Source of the DNA: Pseudoalteromonas umbrosa
GTDB lineage: Bacteria; Pseudomonadota; Gammaproteobacteria; Enterobacterales; Alteromonadaceae
Assembly: GCF_030125375.1 (NCBI RefSeq)
Contig: NZ_JASJUU010000001.1
Coordinates: forward strand, 806,001 to 870,000
Reading direction: 5' to 3'
Length of the DNA stretch: 64,000 bases
Shown piece by piece: positions 54,321-63,721 of this stretch. Position 1 is the first letter of the stretch. Each line of letters starts with the position of its first letter. Below the pieces are notes generated by a model. That model saw only the letters and a list, made by a program, of their open reading frames with translations, did no database searches and was not told where the DNA came from. The translations under genes and the position numbers were made by a program.

Positions 54321-54348
54321 GAGCTGAGGAATTTGTATTCTTCAGCTC
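54321..54348 (+). terminator. Terminator of the peptide gene
   Basis: GAGCTGAGGAA and TTCTTCAGCTC pair with one mismatch around TTTGTA, eight bases after the stop. Confidence 0.75.
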
Positions 54349-54378
54349 ATATTACCAATATAATTGAAAACTAAATAA

Positions 54379-54849
54379 TTAACACATTACCATATAAACA
54401 CTTTTTACTTCGAAAAAGTCTTCATTTATTAATGTGTAGACTGTTAGTTGATTGCATGTGTCGTTTCCAACATTGATCTTGTAATAATAATCAGTTTTGT
54501 CTCGCTCCACACCAATTGATATTATTGGATGTTTCTTAAAGCTGAGAATTTTCTCTTTTTTCAAATTGGTTTCAACATTACTTTTGGTCGCAGCATTTAA
54601 TAGTGAGTCTAAATTAGACAATATCTTATATAATGTAGGGTCAACGATTGGAGAGGATAAAAATGGCACGTCACTCCATTTCTTTTGTGAGCAATTTTTG
54701 TCACTTTCTAACCACACTAATTCACCAATATACTCACTGTTTGTCACGGGAACGATATAAGTAATATCTGAAGGGGATGTTCCGGAAAATGTGGCTCCAA
54801 CAGCTCTTGACCTACAAATATTATAAGAGGACTTTATCGGCACAAACAA
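54379..54849 (-). CDS. Orphan ORF, possibly N-terminally truncated
   Basis: 156 residues from TTG 54849. The frame stays open upstream to a TGA near 54950 and reads VQFFQKPYIIDGAKFQSLRRT before the TTG, protein-like but without a recognised start. The rest (ITYIVPVTNSEYIGELVWLES..., ending VKSVYMVMC) contains scattered cysteines. No family. It faces the RiPP-like precursor gene and may be a remnant of that locus. Confidence 0.45.
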   Translation of the reverse strand: MFVPIKSSYNICRSRAVGATFSGTSPSDITYIVPVTNSEYIGELVWLESDKNCSQKKWSDVPFLSSPIVDPTLYKILSNLDSLLNAATKSNVETNLKKEKILSFKKHPIISIGVERDKTDYYYKINVGNDTCNQLTVYTLINEDFFEVKSVYMVMC

Positions 54850-55237
54850 AGCGCTAACTTGGCTTAGCCACTGAGTTCTTCTTAGTGATTGGAACTTAGC
54901 GCCATCAATAATATATGGCTTTTGAAAAAATTGAACTATGACTCAAACAATTTTGATCTTTCGGTTTCAGTTAATTGGGTGCTCTTGCATGTATACTTAA
55001 ATGAATAAAAATAAATATTAAGAACAGAGATTTCACTATATTCTCGGAGTCCCACAATAACTGCAGTTTAACATTCTCTTTTAGTTATTATATACACTTA
55101 TAATACTTTTTTGTCGTTACTCATTTTTTACTTTACGCGAGTATTTACCAGACCACGAAAAAACGAACTGGCCAGTTTGTGAGGGCTTAATGCTTTTAGA
55201 TAAGCTTCTTTTCATAAAGCTATACTTACAACCTTAC
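54850..55237. other. Gap
   Basis: Besides the open upstream extension of the orphan ORF, I see no gene or clear control site. Confidence 0.4.
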
Positions 55238-56245
55238 TCAAATCGCAGTGGTTTGATCTCGGCCATTTTTCTTTGATTGATACAGGGCTTTGTCTGCTCG
55301 GTTGTAAAGGCACTCTAAAGAACTGTCTTGGTTTTGCACTGAGGTTACACCACAGCTAACGGTTATGATGAGGCTGTCATCGTCATGTTTGAGCGCCATA
55401 TCTTTAATAGCCTTTCTGATACGTTCAGCTAGCTTAGTTGCAAGGTCGACGTTTCCTTCCAACAAAATAACAAACTCATCTCCGCCAATCCGCATAAAGT
55501 GCTCTGATTTGCGGATCACTTGATTAATCACTTGGCTAAAAGTAACCAGTATTTGGTCACCAACATGATGACCATAATTATCATTAAACTGCTTAAAATG
55601 GTCGATATCTATCATGATCATAGAAAACGGTTGTTGATCTGTTTCCCACAGTTTAAGCAGTTCATTACCGACTGTATTTAGGCAGTGCCGGTTGTTTGCT
55701 TTGGTGAGTGGATCTGTTTCTGCACGTTTTTTGTGTTCGGTGATCTCCATTTGAGCATGAATGTAATTGGCTAACCAATTAGCAATGCACTCTAATTGGG
55801 CACCATCTTCTGGCTTATAAGTGTCTGGCTCTAAACTACCTAAATTCAGTGTGCCAAAGCATGTGCCTGAGTGCTGCAATGGGGCATCAACACAGGACCC
55901 TAGGCCGCCCTTGTGTAAGATTTGGCAATCAAGGTCTTTACTTTGAGCAAGGTTATTGTTTATTTCCAATTGCTTATTGGAATAAACTCGGCCAACCATA
56001 GTGCTACTGATGGGCAGGATGGTATTTGCCTCAATGGCGTTGTTGCCAAACAATGCGAACACTTCTAATGTTTCGTCTGACCCATTATTCAAGCATACAC
56101 TTGCTCTATCTGACCCAATAATTTGCGGAAGCCAATTTGAAATTAAAGTTAATGTCTCATGCAAATCATTCGACTGCGACAACTCGTTTATAAATGTTAT
56201 CGGTAGACAAATTGTGTCATGACTGGGTGAAGAAGACATACACAT
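55238..56245 (-). CDS. GAF-GGDEF diguanylate cyclase
   Basis: 335 residues. A GAF sensor domain (about 25-165, with VCLNNGSDETLEVFALFG and DAPLQHSGTCFGTLNLGS) precedes a GGDEF domain (about 175-332) with DPLTKANNRHCL, MIDIDHFKQFND, the intact catalytic motif GGDEF (about 272-276) and RADKALYQSKKNGRD. It should make cyclic di-GMP in response to a GAF ligand or redox cue. No RxxD inhibitory site was recognised. Confidence 0.93.
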   Translation of the reverse strand: MCMSSSPSHDTICLPITFINELSQSNDLHETLTLISNWLPQIIGSDRASVCLNNGSDETLEVFALFGNNAIEANTILPISSTMVGRVYSNKQLEINNNLAQSKDLDCQILHKGGLGSCVDAPLQHSGTCFGTLNLGSLEPDTYKPEDGAQLECIANWLANYIHAQMEITEHKKRAETDPLTKANNRHCLNTVGNELLKLWETDQQPFSMIMIDIDHFKQFNDNYGHHVGDQILVTFSQVINQVIRKSEHFMRIGGDEFVILLEGNVDLATKLAERIRKAIKDMALKHDDDSLIITVSCGVTSVQNQDSSLECLYNRADKALYQSKKNGRDQTTAI

Positions 56246-56372
56246 CGGCTAAAGGTGGTTGGTCACAGGCTTAGAGTATAGTTCAAGTACCAAAATCAAC
56301 TAAGTTGGAGGGAGATAAAAAGCATCAACTTAAAAAGTCGATGCTTTTGGTGTAAAGGTTGAAATAGTTAGC

Positions 56373-59300
56373 TTATGGCTGCCTACATTGCTCACTATCA
56401 AAGTCGACAATGATGCTGGTGTCTTTTGCATCACCAGAAACTTTTAAATATGACCAATACTGATTGCCAGCAGGGACCGTGATACACTCAGAAGTGGTAC
56501 CAGAGTTAGACTCTGCATCTTTATCCCCATCGCTTGGCCAGCCACCATTTTTGTACAAGATATGTAAGTTGTTTTTGCCATGTGCAGTGGTGATGGCGAT
56601 ATGATTTGCTGAGTCAACGCCGCCAATGCTCAGCCAAAGTGTGCCATCATCACCAAGGCATGCGGCTTTTCCAGCTTCTAACCGACCGCCAGAAATCGGT
56701 GATTGGGCTGCGCAGGCATTGGGCACAGGTTGTATTGCATCGTTTGGTTTGATTGTTACTGTATAGTCTTCAACCTCACCGTCGCCAATCTCGCCGCAAG
56801 CTGAGACAGTTTCACCTTTGTATTTCATTACGATACGCATACGCGCTGATTTACCCACATTACCAGCTGGGATAGCGAGAGTACCATTAACAGGGCCTTT
56901 ACCAGATAGATTATTCAATACTTGCTCTGACTGTTCAAATTGACCGTTATTATTAAAGTCAATCCATGCAGCCCAGTGCTCTGTGTAGTTACCACCTGGC
57001 GTTAAGGTAAATTGATTATCGCCTTCGGTTAGCTCAATCACTTTTGAGGTAAAATCACTGTAACCGCTTGCTTGTGACGGATTACTGAATGCACCTGATT
57101 GCACATTGGCTATCCATTCATATTTTGTATTACCTGATGCTTCACAGTAGCGCATGGTATTAACACTGACACTCGCTTGAGCGCTATGGTTTAGGCCATC
57201 ATTGTCGGTGACGGTTAATGTAGCGGTGTAGTCACCAGCCTCTGTATAGTTGTGGGTAGGATTTGCTGAACTACTTGATTGACCATCACCAAATTGCCAC
57301 AAATAACTGACAATGTTGCCATCTGGATCAGCCGAGTTATTGCTACTAAATTGAATTGGCTGTCCGGCTTCACCACTATAAGGGCCGTTTGCAACGGCAA
57401 CAGGTGCAAGGTTTTGCGCTTTGATTTGACTTGTTGCAGTATCTGAGGCGGTGTTTCCGTCGTTGTCAGTGACGGTTAACTTCACCGAAAAAGTGTCAGC
57501 TCGGCTATAAGAGTGTGATGGATTGGCCTCTGTTGATGTATTGCCATCTCCAAATTCCCACAAATAAGCTGTAATGCTGCCATTTGCATCAAATGAGCCT
57601 GCGCTACTAAAGCTGATTGGACTGTCAATCAAACCAGAGTAGGGACCATTTGCTTGTGCGATTGGTAGCTCAGAATCGATAGCTCTTTCATAGTAAACAA
57701 GGAGTGTTGCATCACTGTATTCTAAAAATGGGTCAATCAAGAGGTTGAGTGTGCCACCGCCGGCGGATAATTCGCAGTATTCACTTAGCCTCGGTGCACT
57801 GAATGGCCCGCAATCAAATGTCTCTTTAGTTGGTATTGCGTTCATGCTGGCGTATAAATCAGGGTCGCCTTGATACCCGCCTGTCATTACCGCTACTGTG
57901 CGCAGCGCATCAGCTGGGATCTCGTATTGGTAGGTTTTAGGATCAGCTCCTTTTGCAGACTGTAAGTCTTTTACTTCGGCGAGAAAAACACGTTCGCAAC
58001 CAGCGCAAAGCGTGTTGTCACTTCCTGATATGACGCTGAGTGTTGCATTAGAATAAGCGCTATAAGCATCAATGGCTGCATGATAGCGCTCGACACTCGA
58101 TGGCGCTGACAAAGTTACTAATTCTGGAGATCCTGCACTTCTAAAGGAGATGAAATCGGCATCCCAATTATTACCTGTTTTGGTAGGGGCTTTGCCTTTT
58201 GAAACATACATATCCGGATCTTCATCGTATCCGTCAAGATAAAATGCGACAGCTTGCGTCCCCTCTGGGATCTGAATTTCGAAGTTATCAACTTCGCCTT
58301 TTGCACCAGATAGGTTAGTAAATGATTGAAGCACTTCGCCTTTGGGCGGTACGACTGCACCTGATGTACCATCCCAAGGGTGGTCAGCATCACTGGTATA
58401 CTCGCCTAAGCCAGTGGCAATGAGATTGGCGTTTGACCAAAGTGTCGCGCGGGCCGGGCCGTGGAGGGCTGCTGTCATACGGTCGACCTGATCTTTAGTG
58501 AACATAGCGTAGTTATCGGAGTAGTGCATGAAGTTTTCAGTATTGGTGGCTTGCCCTAAGCAGTTTTTGGCATTCTCTTGCAATATGCTGCTACTCATTT
58601 GTGGCGTATCACAGGCACCGTCACCCGTGGCGTTACAAAACGCTTCTGAATGTATCGTACACCCACCATCAAATGTGTGAGGTAAGTTTAACCAATGACC
58701 AAATTCATGGGTTAATACAGAACGAAAGTTCTCATTGGTATTCGCGCCAATGTAGTCGCCATTATATACAACGCGTGAAAGTCCGTTTTGCGACATGCTC
58801 AGCTGTGGGTACCAAGCAACGCCTGAATTATTGGTTTTACCATCATCATACAAGTCTTGTTGAACATAAATATTCATATACTTGAAATTGTCCCAAGCAT
58901 CAGCAGCGATTTGCTCATCAACCCCGCTGCCTTTGCCATAGCCCGCCTTTTCTGGGTAACGGACAATCCCCGTCGTTGGCTGCCCATCTGGGTCTATTTT
59001 GGCTAAAACAAATTCAATGTTTAGGTTTTTGCGGATTGCTTGGAATTCTGGGGCAATAGGGCCGTCATCTGTGATGAGCCCTAAAAAGTCTTGATTAGAT
59101 TTGTTGAGTCCGTCTATGACTTTTTGCTCTGTAAGACAATAAGTACCTGTATCACAGTTGTATCTATCGCCATAAATATGGACAACAACAGGTATGTAAT
59201 ATCTACCAGCAACGCCATTGCCATTTTCCGCAGCTAAATCATCTTGGGTTGCAAGGGTATTCATGATGTGTGATGAGAAGCTTGAACTTATCTTTGCTTG

Positions 59301-59531
59301 TCGAGCGTTTTCTTTTTGAACTGCAGACCAGCTTTGGCTGTTATGGTCAGTGCCGCAGATTTGCCCCTCGTGTTTATGCGCGCCTAATTCAGCCATGCTA
59401 GTTTGTAATTGTTGGTTTTGTATGCTTTCTCCAGCATAAGCATTAACCGATGCACAAAGCAGTGCTGCGGTGATGCAATTGAGTTTTAGCGTTTGTTTAG
59501 GCCATAAACAGGCTGTTTTGGTTAAAGACAT
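56373..59531 (-). CDS. Secreted M43-family metalloprotease with PKD and GEVED modules
   Basis: 1052 residues. Signal peptide to about residue 34 (ALLCASVNAYAG). The catalytic domain carries HEFGHWLNLPH (His275, Glu276, His279, His285) and the Met-turn NFMHYSD, as in pappalysin-type M43 enzymes. Then two pre-peptidase-like beta domains (398-505, 515-617), two PKD domains (622-705, 710-792), a GEVED domain (795-928, with CGEIGDGEVEDYTVT) and a C-terminal beta domain (935-1052). Exported protein digestion is inferred. Start ATG with AGGAGAA on its strand. Confidence 0.93.
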   Translation of the reverse strand: MSLTKTACLWPKQTLKLNCITAALLCASVNAYAGESIQNQQLQTSMAELGAHKHEGQICGTDHNSQSWSAVQKENARQAKISSSFSSHIMNTLATQDDLAAENGNGVAGRYYIPVVVHIYGDRYNCDTGTYCLTEQKVIDGLNKSNQDFLGLITDDGPIAPEFQAIRKNLNIEFVLAKIDPDGQPTTGIVRYPEKAGYGKGSGVDEQIAADAWDNFKYMNIYVQQDLYDDGKTNNSGVAWYPQLSMSQNGLSRVVYNGDYIGANTNENFRSVLTHEFGHWLNLPHTFDGGCTIHSEAFCNATGDGACDTPQMSSSILQENAKNCLGQATNTENFMHYSDNYAMFTKDQVDRMTAALHGPARATLWSNANLIATGLGEYTSDADHPWDGTSGAVVPPKGEVLQSFTNLSGAKGEVDNFEIQIPEGTQAVAFYLDGYDEDPDMYVSKGKAPTKTGNNWDADFISFRSAGSPELVTLSAPSSVERYHAAIDAYSAYSNATLSVISGSDNTLCAGCERVFLAEVKDLQSAKGADPKTYQYEIPADALRTVAVMTGGYQGDPDLYASMNAIPTKETFDCGPFSAPRLSEYCELSAGGGTLNLLIDPFLEYSDATLLVYYERAIDSELPIAQANGPYSGLIDSPISFSSAGSFDANGSITAYLWEFGDGNTSTEANPSHSYSRADTFSVKLTVTDNDGNTASDTATSQIKAQNLAPVAVANGPYSGEAGQPIQFSSNNSADPDGNIVSYLWQFGDGQSSSSANPTHNYTEAGDYTATLTVTDNDGLNHSAQASVSVNTMRYCEASGNTKYEWIANVQSGAFSNPSQASGYSDFTSKVIELTEGDNQFTLTPGGNYTEHWAAWIDFNNNGQFEQSEQVLNNLSGKGPVNGTLAIPAGNVGKSARMRIVMKYKGETVSACGEIGDGEVEDYTVTIKPNDAIQPVPNACAAQSPISGGRLEAGKAACLGDDGTLWLSIGGVDSANHIAITTAHGKNNLHILYKNGGWPSDGDKDAESNSGTTSECITVPAGNQYWSYLKVSGDAKDTSIIVDFDSEQCRQP

Positions 59532-60459
59532 GTTGTTCTCCTGTAATCTATTTTTATTGTTAATGAAAGGGAGAGTTTATTGGTTTAACTTGCGCCTTAG
59601 TTAACAAATGGCATAGCTGCCTTACCTCTTGATTGTGAGTTAAAATTCATATTTATTAGTTACTTAACGTGTTTGTTTATTTCAAAAACAAGTATCACTT
59701 TGTAATAAACGTTTCTTAACTTACATCAATGAAAATAAATTGTATACAATATATTTTATTTTGTTTTTCTAGGTTTGAGACATATTTGAAGTTGAGTGAG
59801 TAAAATGCTGATGAAATATATAAGGTTAAGATCGTTTTATGAGTTACTTTTTTGATTGTGGTAGGAATGTGTGTATGACAACTGAAGAAATACTTTCGTT
59901 AAGTGCTGAGTGGTCGATACACGCTCCAATGGGTTATTATGAGTGTGGATAAGTCCATAACTTGGAATGAGCATGGCGTAGTTCCAAATTACCTTATGGA
60001 AAGTCAGTATGTATTGGAACGGTCACTAACACTCATTACGCGGATTGATTAATTGCCTTAACCCCATTCAACTATTCACTGCGGAGTTTTAGCTTTCAAT
60101 GCTGCGTGTTATGAATTGAATAGATCTTCAGTGAATTACACTTAAATATCATAAGCTACATGTAAATCAAGATAGTAAACATAAAACATAAATAAAAAAC
60201 TTACATTAGAGTTTTTACTTTAACTCACCTTTAAAAAAACAACGATAGAATTAAATATTACTACCCATTTCAGGTAAGTCGTATTAATATTCGCCGCCTT
60301 TCTAGGAACGATTGAAAAATTGAACAGGATTTTGATTACTTTTTGTAGAAAAAGTTCACTGTAATTGACACTTCACAATGTGCGTTGTGCTGTCTATCAA
60401 GGTGCTCAGACTCTACCTAGTGATATCAAATTTGATTTGAATAAAGTAGTAATAGATCA
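59532..60459. other. Divergent intergenic region of 928 bases
   Basis: Between the protease and the second receptor gene. A 25-codon ORF (ATG near 59875, MTTEEILSLSAEWSIHAPMG) with no ribosome binding site looks like a remnant. AT-rich with no other feature I can support; promoters for both genes must lie here. Confidence 0.4.
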
Positions 60460-62130
60460 ATGACAACAAATCCTCGTTACAAAGAAGAAAAGCCGGCATT
60501 TCTTCGCTCGATACGTGTAAAATATTCGGCGCTATTTATCGCAATCTCTGTGTTCTTTATAGCAGTGGTTTCGATTAACTTTTTTCTTATATCTAAAACA
60601 GAAAAAAGCCTCAATGAAGTAGGTAATAAATTTAATCCTGCCATTTCTGCGGTTATCAATGCTGACAGAGACTTATATCAAGCCCATTCTGCGGAACAAC
60701 ACGTGTTGTACAGCGACAACCTATCGCAAAACTACGACATTATTTATAGAGACTATAAAGAAAATGCCAAACAAGCATTGGAACGAATGAATAAATACCG
60801 TGAACTGATGCGAGATTATCCGAGTGCATTGTCTCCGCTTTCTGGTTTTGATAGGCAGTATCAGACTTGGCTTGTTGAATCTCAAAAAGTGTTTGATTTG
60901 ATGAACCAAGGGAATAAAACGGCGGCAATCAGACAAAGCGAAGGGGCAGCAACAAGAAGCTTTGATGCACTGAGAGATTACTTTAATGCAGCAGGTGAAA
61001 AGGCAGATACCATTAGTGAGCTTGTCAGCACACAATCCATAGCTGAAGTACAAAGTACTTTGACTGTGATTTTAATCTTCAGTGCACTGGTTATTGCCTT
61101 AATTGTTGCCATTGGTTTGGTTGCACCGAAGCGAATGACCATTGCACTGAATGATTTAGTGGCTCAGCTGAGAGAAATGAGCCAAGGCGATGGTGACCTT
61201 ACTAAACGTATAAACTCTACAAGACAAGATGAAATTGGTGATGTTGCCAATGAGTTTGATAAATTTATTTCAGGCTTGTCAGAACTTATTCGCACCATAG
61301 TAGATGAATCCATGACCGTTGCACAGGGCGTAGAGTCACTTGAAAAAGGCGCTAAGCACATTCATGACACCTGCTCGGATCAACTACAGTCAATTGAAGT
61401 CATTGTAACGGCGGTGAATGAAATGTCGTATGCGATCAGAGAAGTAGCTGAAAATGCCAGTTCCACAGCGGAAGATTTAGCCGGTGTAAATAGGCTAACG
61501 GAAGAAGGCGCTAACATTACCAATAATACCGTAACAGAAATAAACCAACTGTCGGAAATTATTGAACATGCAGCAGGTACTATCTCAAAAGTATCTGAAG
61601 ATTCAACGAACATTACTTCTGTGCTGGATGTGATCCGCGGAATTGCAGAGCAAACCAATTTACTGGCGCTTAATGCAGCCATTGAAGCAGCTCGAGCAGG
61701 AGAGCAGGGTAAAGGGTTTGCGGTAGTCGCAGATGAAGTCAGAACCCTAGCAAGCAAAACACAGCAATCGACAGAGAATATTCAGCAAATGATCGCAAAC
61801 TTACAAAGCGGTGTAGAGCAAGCTGTAACCTCTATTGAACAAGGGAATGAGACAACGCACTCAACGGTGACGTGTTCAAACCAAACTTTAGCGTCACTTG
61901 GTAAAATTGCTTCAGCGTCACAGCGTGTCTCTGATATGGCAATACAGACAGCGACGGCGACAGAAGAGCAAAGCAAAGTAACAGACGATATCAGCAGCAA
62001 TTTGACGCAAATGTCGGAAGGTACAAGATTAAATTTTGATACCGCAGTAGAAAATGGAGAAATTGCCGATCAAACTATGTTAAGTGCGCAGCGTCTGCGT
62101 GAGGCCGTGGGTGGGTTTAAGCTGAGTTAA
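60460..62130 (+). CDS. Methyl-accepting chemotaxis protein, paralogue of the 42-kb receptor
   Basis: 556 residues: membrane helix (about 24-46), 4HB periplasmic sensor, second helix (about 203-225), HAMP and signalling domain with the tip [21 protein letters not shown]. Long runs in the sensor are shared with the receptor at 42027-43661 (for example [20 protein letters not shown]), so the two probably sense the same or related ligand. It has an extra 12-residue basic N-terminus. Confidence 0.95.
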   Translation: MTTNPRYKEEKPAFLRSIRVKYSALFIAISVFFIAVVSINFFLISKTEKSLNEVGNKFNPAISAVINADRDLYQAHSAEQHVLYSDNLSQNYDIIYRDYKENAKQALERMNKYRELMRDYPSALSPLSGFDRQYQTWLVESQKVFDLMNQGNKTAAIRQSEGAATRSFDALRDYFNAAGEKADTISELVSTQSIAEVQSTLTVILIFSALVIALIVAIGLVAPKRMTIALNDLVAQLREMSQGDGDLTKRINSTRQDEIGDVANEFDKFISGLSELIRTIVDESMTVAQGVESLEKGAKHIHDTCSDQLQSIEVIVTAVNEMSYAIREVAENASSTAEDLAGVNRLTEEGANITNNTVTEINQLSEIIEHAAGTISKVSEDSTNITSVLDVIRGIAEQTNLLALNAAIEAARAGEQGKGFAVVADEVRTLASKTQQSTENIQQMIANLQSGVEQAVTSIEQGNETTHSTVTCSNQTLASLGKIASASQRVSDMAIQTATATEEQSKVTDDISSNLTQMSEGTRLNFDTAVENGEIADQTMLSAQRLREAVGGFKLS

Positions 62131-62149
62131 CTCACTTCAACTAATCTTA

Positions 62150-62187
62150 AAAAGCGATTGCCTAGTATTGGCTGGGTCATCGCTTAA
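62150..62187 (+). terminator. Possible terminator of the second receptor gene
   Basis: AAGCGAT and ATCGCTT pair around a 20-base loop, shortly after the stop, followed by AATTT. Confidence 0.45.
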
Positions 62188-62319
62188 TTTCATTAATCTC
62201 TTCAACTCCTTTCAAGCGTCTCTTTACTCGCAGCTTATAGCAACTTTTTGAAATTGATGTAAGTATATGCTTTTATTGCACTTGTATTATTCATCTATAC
62301 AACAATAAGGAATCATTTT

Positions 62320-62703
62320 GTGGCTAGAGAGTATAACGGCGGGTGCTTGTGCGGAAACATTCGATTTGTCGCATCAGGTGAAGCGCGTAATCCACATACT
62401 TGCTCGTGTAAAATATGTCAGCGTCATAGCGGTTCATTAACTCAAGTATGGGTTGAGTTTGATAAAAAAGACGTTAACTGGGTTGGACCGGGTGGGATTC
62501 CGAAAACTTGGCGCTCTTCAGACTATTCATCACGTAGCTTTTGCGACGTGTGTGGTAGCACGTTAGGGGCTATAGATGACGACCCAATGATTGCTTTAGT
62601 GCTTGGCACTTTTGATTCGCCCAATAGAGTCGCACTTAGGCCAACCTCACATTCTTATGTATCAAAAAAGCCGAAGTGGTGGCATGTTAACGCTGAGGTT
62701 TGA
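62320..62703 (+). CDS. GFA-family (formaldehyde-activating-like) zinc protein
   Basis: 127 residues from a GTG start. GGCLCGNIRF, CSCKICQRHSGS and CDVCGSTLG are the cysteine motifs that bind two zincs in glutathione-dependent formaldehyde-activating enzyme relatives. Most members have unknown substrates. Confidence 0.9.
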   Translation: MAREYNGGCLCGNIRFVASGEARNPHTCSCKICQRHSGSLTQVWVEFDKKDVNWVGPGGIPKTWRSSDYSSRSFCDVCGSTLGAIDDDPMIALVLGTFDSPNRVALRPTSHSYVSKKPKWWHVNAEV

Positions 62704-62744
62704 TAACCTCACAAACTGGTGTATTAATAGTTAAGGATCGTGAA

Positions 62745-62858
62745 ATGATAAAAAATACAATTAAAGTGATCACATGTGGTGTTCTGTTAAAGCGTGTATC
62801 TGGTGGCAGTGGTGGAGATCAACTCCCAAAAGAAAAAAGGCCGGGCACGGGTAACTAA
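62745..62858 (+). CDS. Small peptide with a double-glycine leader-like motif
   Basis: 37 residues, ATG 62745 with AAGGAT upstream. MIKNTIKVITCGVLLKRVSGG then a short polar tail (DQLPKEKRPGTGN). The basic helix plus VSGG resembles leaders cleaved by peptidase-containing transporters; similar tiny ORFs ending GTG(N/H) occur in Pseudoalteromonas. No transporter nearby. Confidence 0.5.
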   Translation: MIKNTIKVITCGVLLKRVSGGSGGDQLPKEKRPGTGN

Positions 62859-62918
62859 TGACACAAGCTTGTCGTACTTATCACTAAAAAAATTAGTTAA
62901 ATTTGGGAAAAATCAATC

Positions 62919-63275
62919 ATGAATCAACATGAAAAACTCAATTATGTGGAGTTTGCTGCAAATGATTTGCAAGCGACAAAAGTTTTCTTTACTCAGGTTT
63001 TTGGTTGGGAATTTGTCGATTACGGTCCTGAATATACTGCTTTTACAAATCAAGGTTTAGATGGTGGTTTTTATAAAGCTGATATGTCCAGTCAGGTTGT
63101 AAGTGGTGGTGCGCTATTGGTATTTTACAGCCGTGATATTAAGGCAACACAGGCAAAGGTAGTGGAAAAAGGCGGTGAAATTGTAAAACCTATTTTTGAA
63201 TTCCCAGGAGGATGTCGTTTTCATTTTATTGAGCCAAGCGGTAATGAATTCGCTGTTTGGTCAGAAACGCAGTAG
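62919..63275 (+). CDS. VOC-family (glyoxalase-like) protein
   Basis: 118 residues: LNYVEFAANDLQATKVFFTQVFGWEF at the start and FHFIEPSGNEFAVWSE at the end, the second with the typical Glu of the metal site. Pairs of modules as in the glyoxalase superfamily. ATG follows a weak site GGGAAAAATCA. Substrate unknown. Confidence 0.92.
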   Translation: MNQHEKLNYVEFAANDLQATKVFFTQVFGWEFVDYGPEYTAFTNQGLDGGFYKADMSSQVVSGGALLVFYSRDIKATQAKVVEKGGEIVKPIFEFPGGCRFHFIEPSGNEFAVWSETQ

Positions 63276-63369
63276 TTTGATTTAACTATCTCAGGGAATT
63301 AAAAAGCACAACTGATCCATACCCTCACTCAATTCGTTTAGTGAGAAAAGACTAACACGAGATAAAGGT

Positions 63370-63546
63370 ATGTTTGGATTTTTAAAACCTGACCCAGTAA
63401 AAAAACTCAGAAAGATTTACGACAAAAAGCTTGAACAAGGTATGCATGCGCAAAGAAATGGAGACATTAAGGGCTATGCTATGTTAACAGCTGAAGCTGA
63501 GGCTATTTGGAAAGAGATTGAAACATTGCAAAATAAAAGCAATTAG
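63370..63546 (+). CDS. DUF6435-family small protein
   Basis: 58 residues, ATG 63370 after GATAAAGGT. MFGFLKPDPVKKLRKIYDKKLEQ then MHAQRNGDIKGYAMLTAEAE is the full length of this small helical family found in many Alteromonadales. Function unknown. Confidence 0.75.
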   Translation: MFGFLKPDPVKKLRKIYDKKLEQGMHAQRNGDIKGYAMLTAEAEAIWKEIETLQNKSN

Positions 63547-63721
63547 CTGTAAGTTTTTGGGATAAAAAGCGTACAAAAAACGGCCATTCTAATGTAAGGG
63601 CATGGTCGTTACACTAATTTATTCTTATTTATGGAATAAACAGGCGCGCTTCACTTACTGTAAGATGTTATTTAATGTATCCTCCTTGTGAATATGTATT
63701 AAAAACAAGGACAACATACGG

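Noticed and set aside
59870..59955. 25-codon ORF (MTTEEILSLS) in the large gap
   Set aside because: No ribosome binding site and no similarity recognised; probably a remnant or chance.
63560..63620. Weak inverted repeat (ACGGCCAT/ATGGTCGT) after the DUF6435 gene as terminator
   Set aside because: Contains G-T pairs, long loop and no T-run; not strong enough to list.
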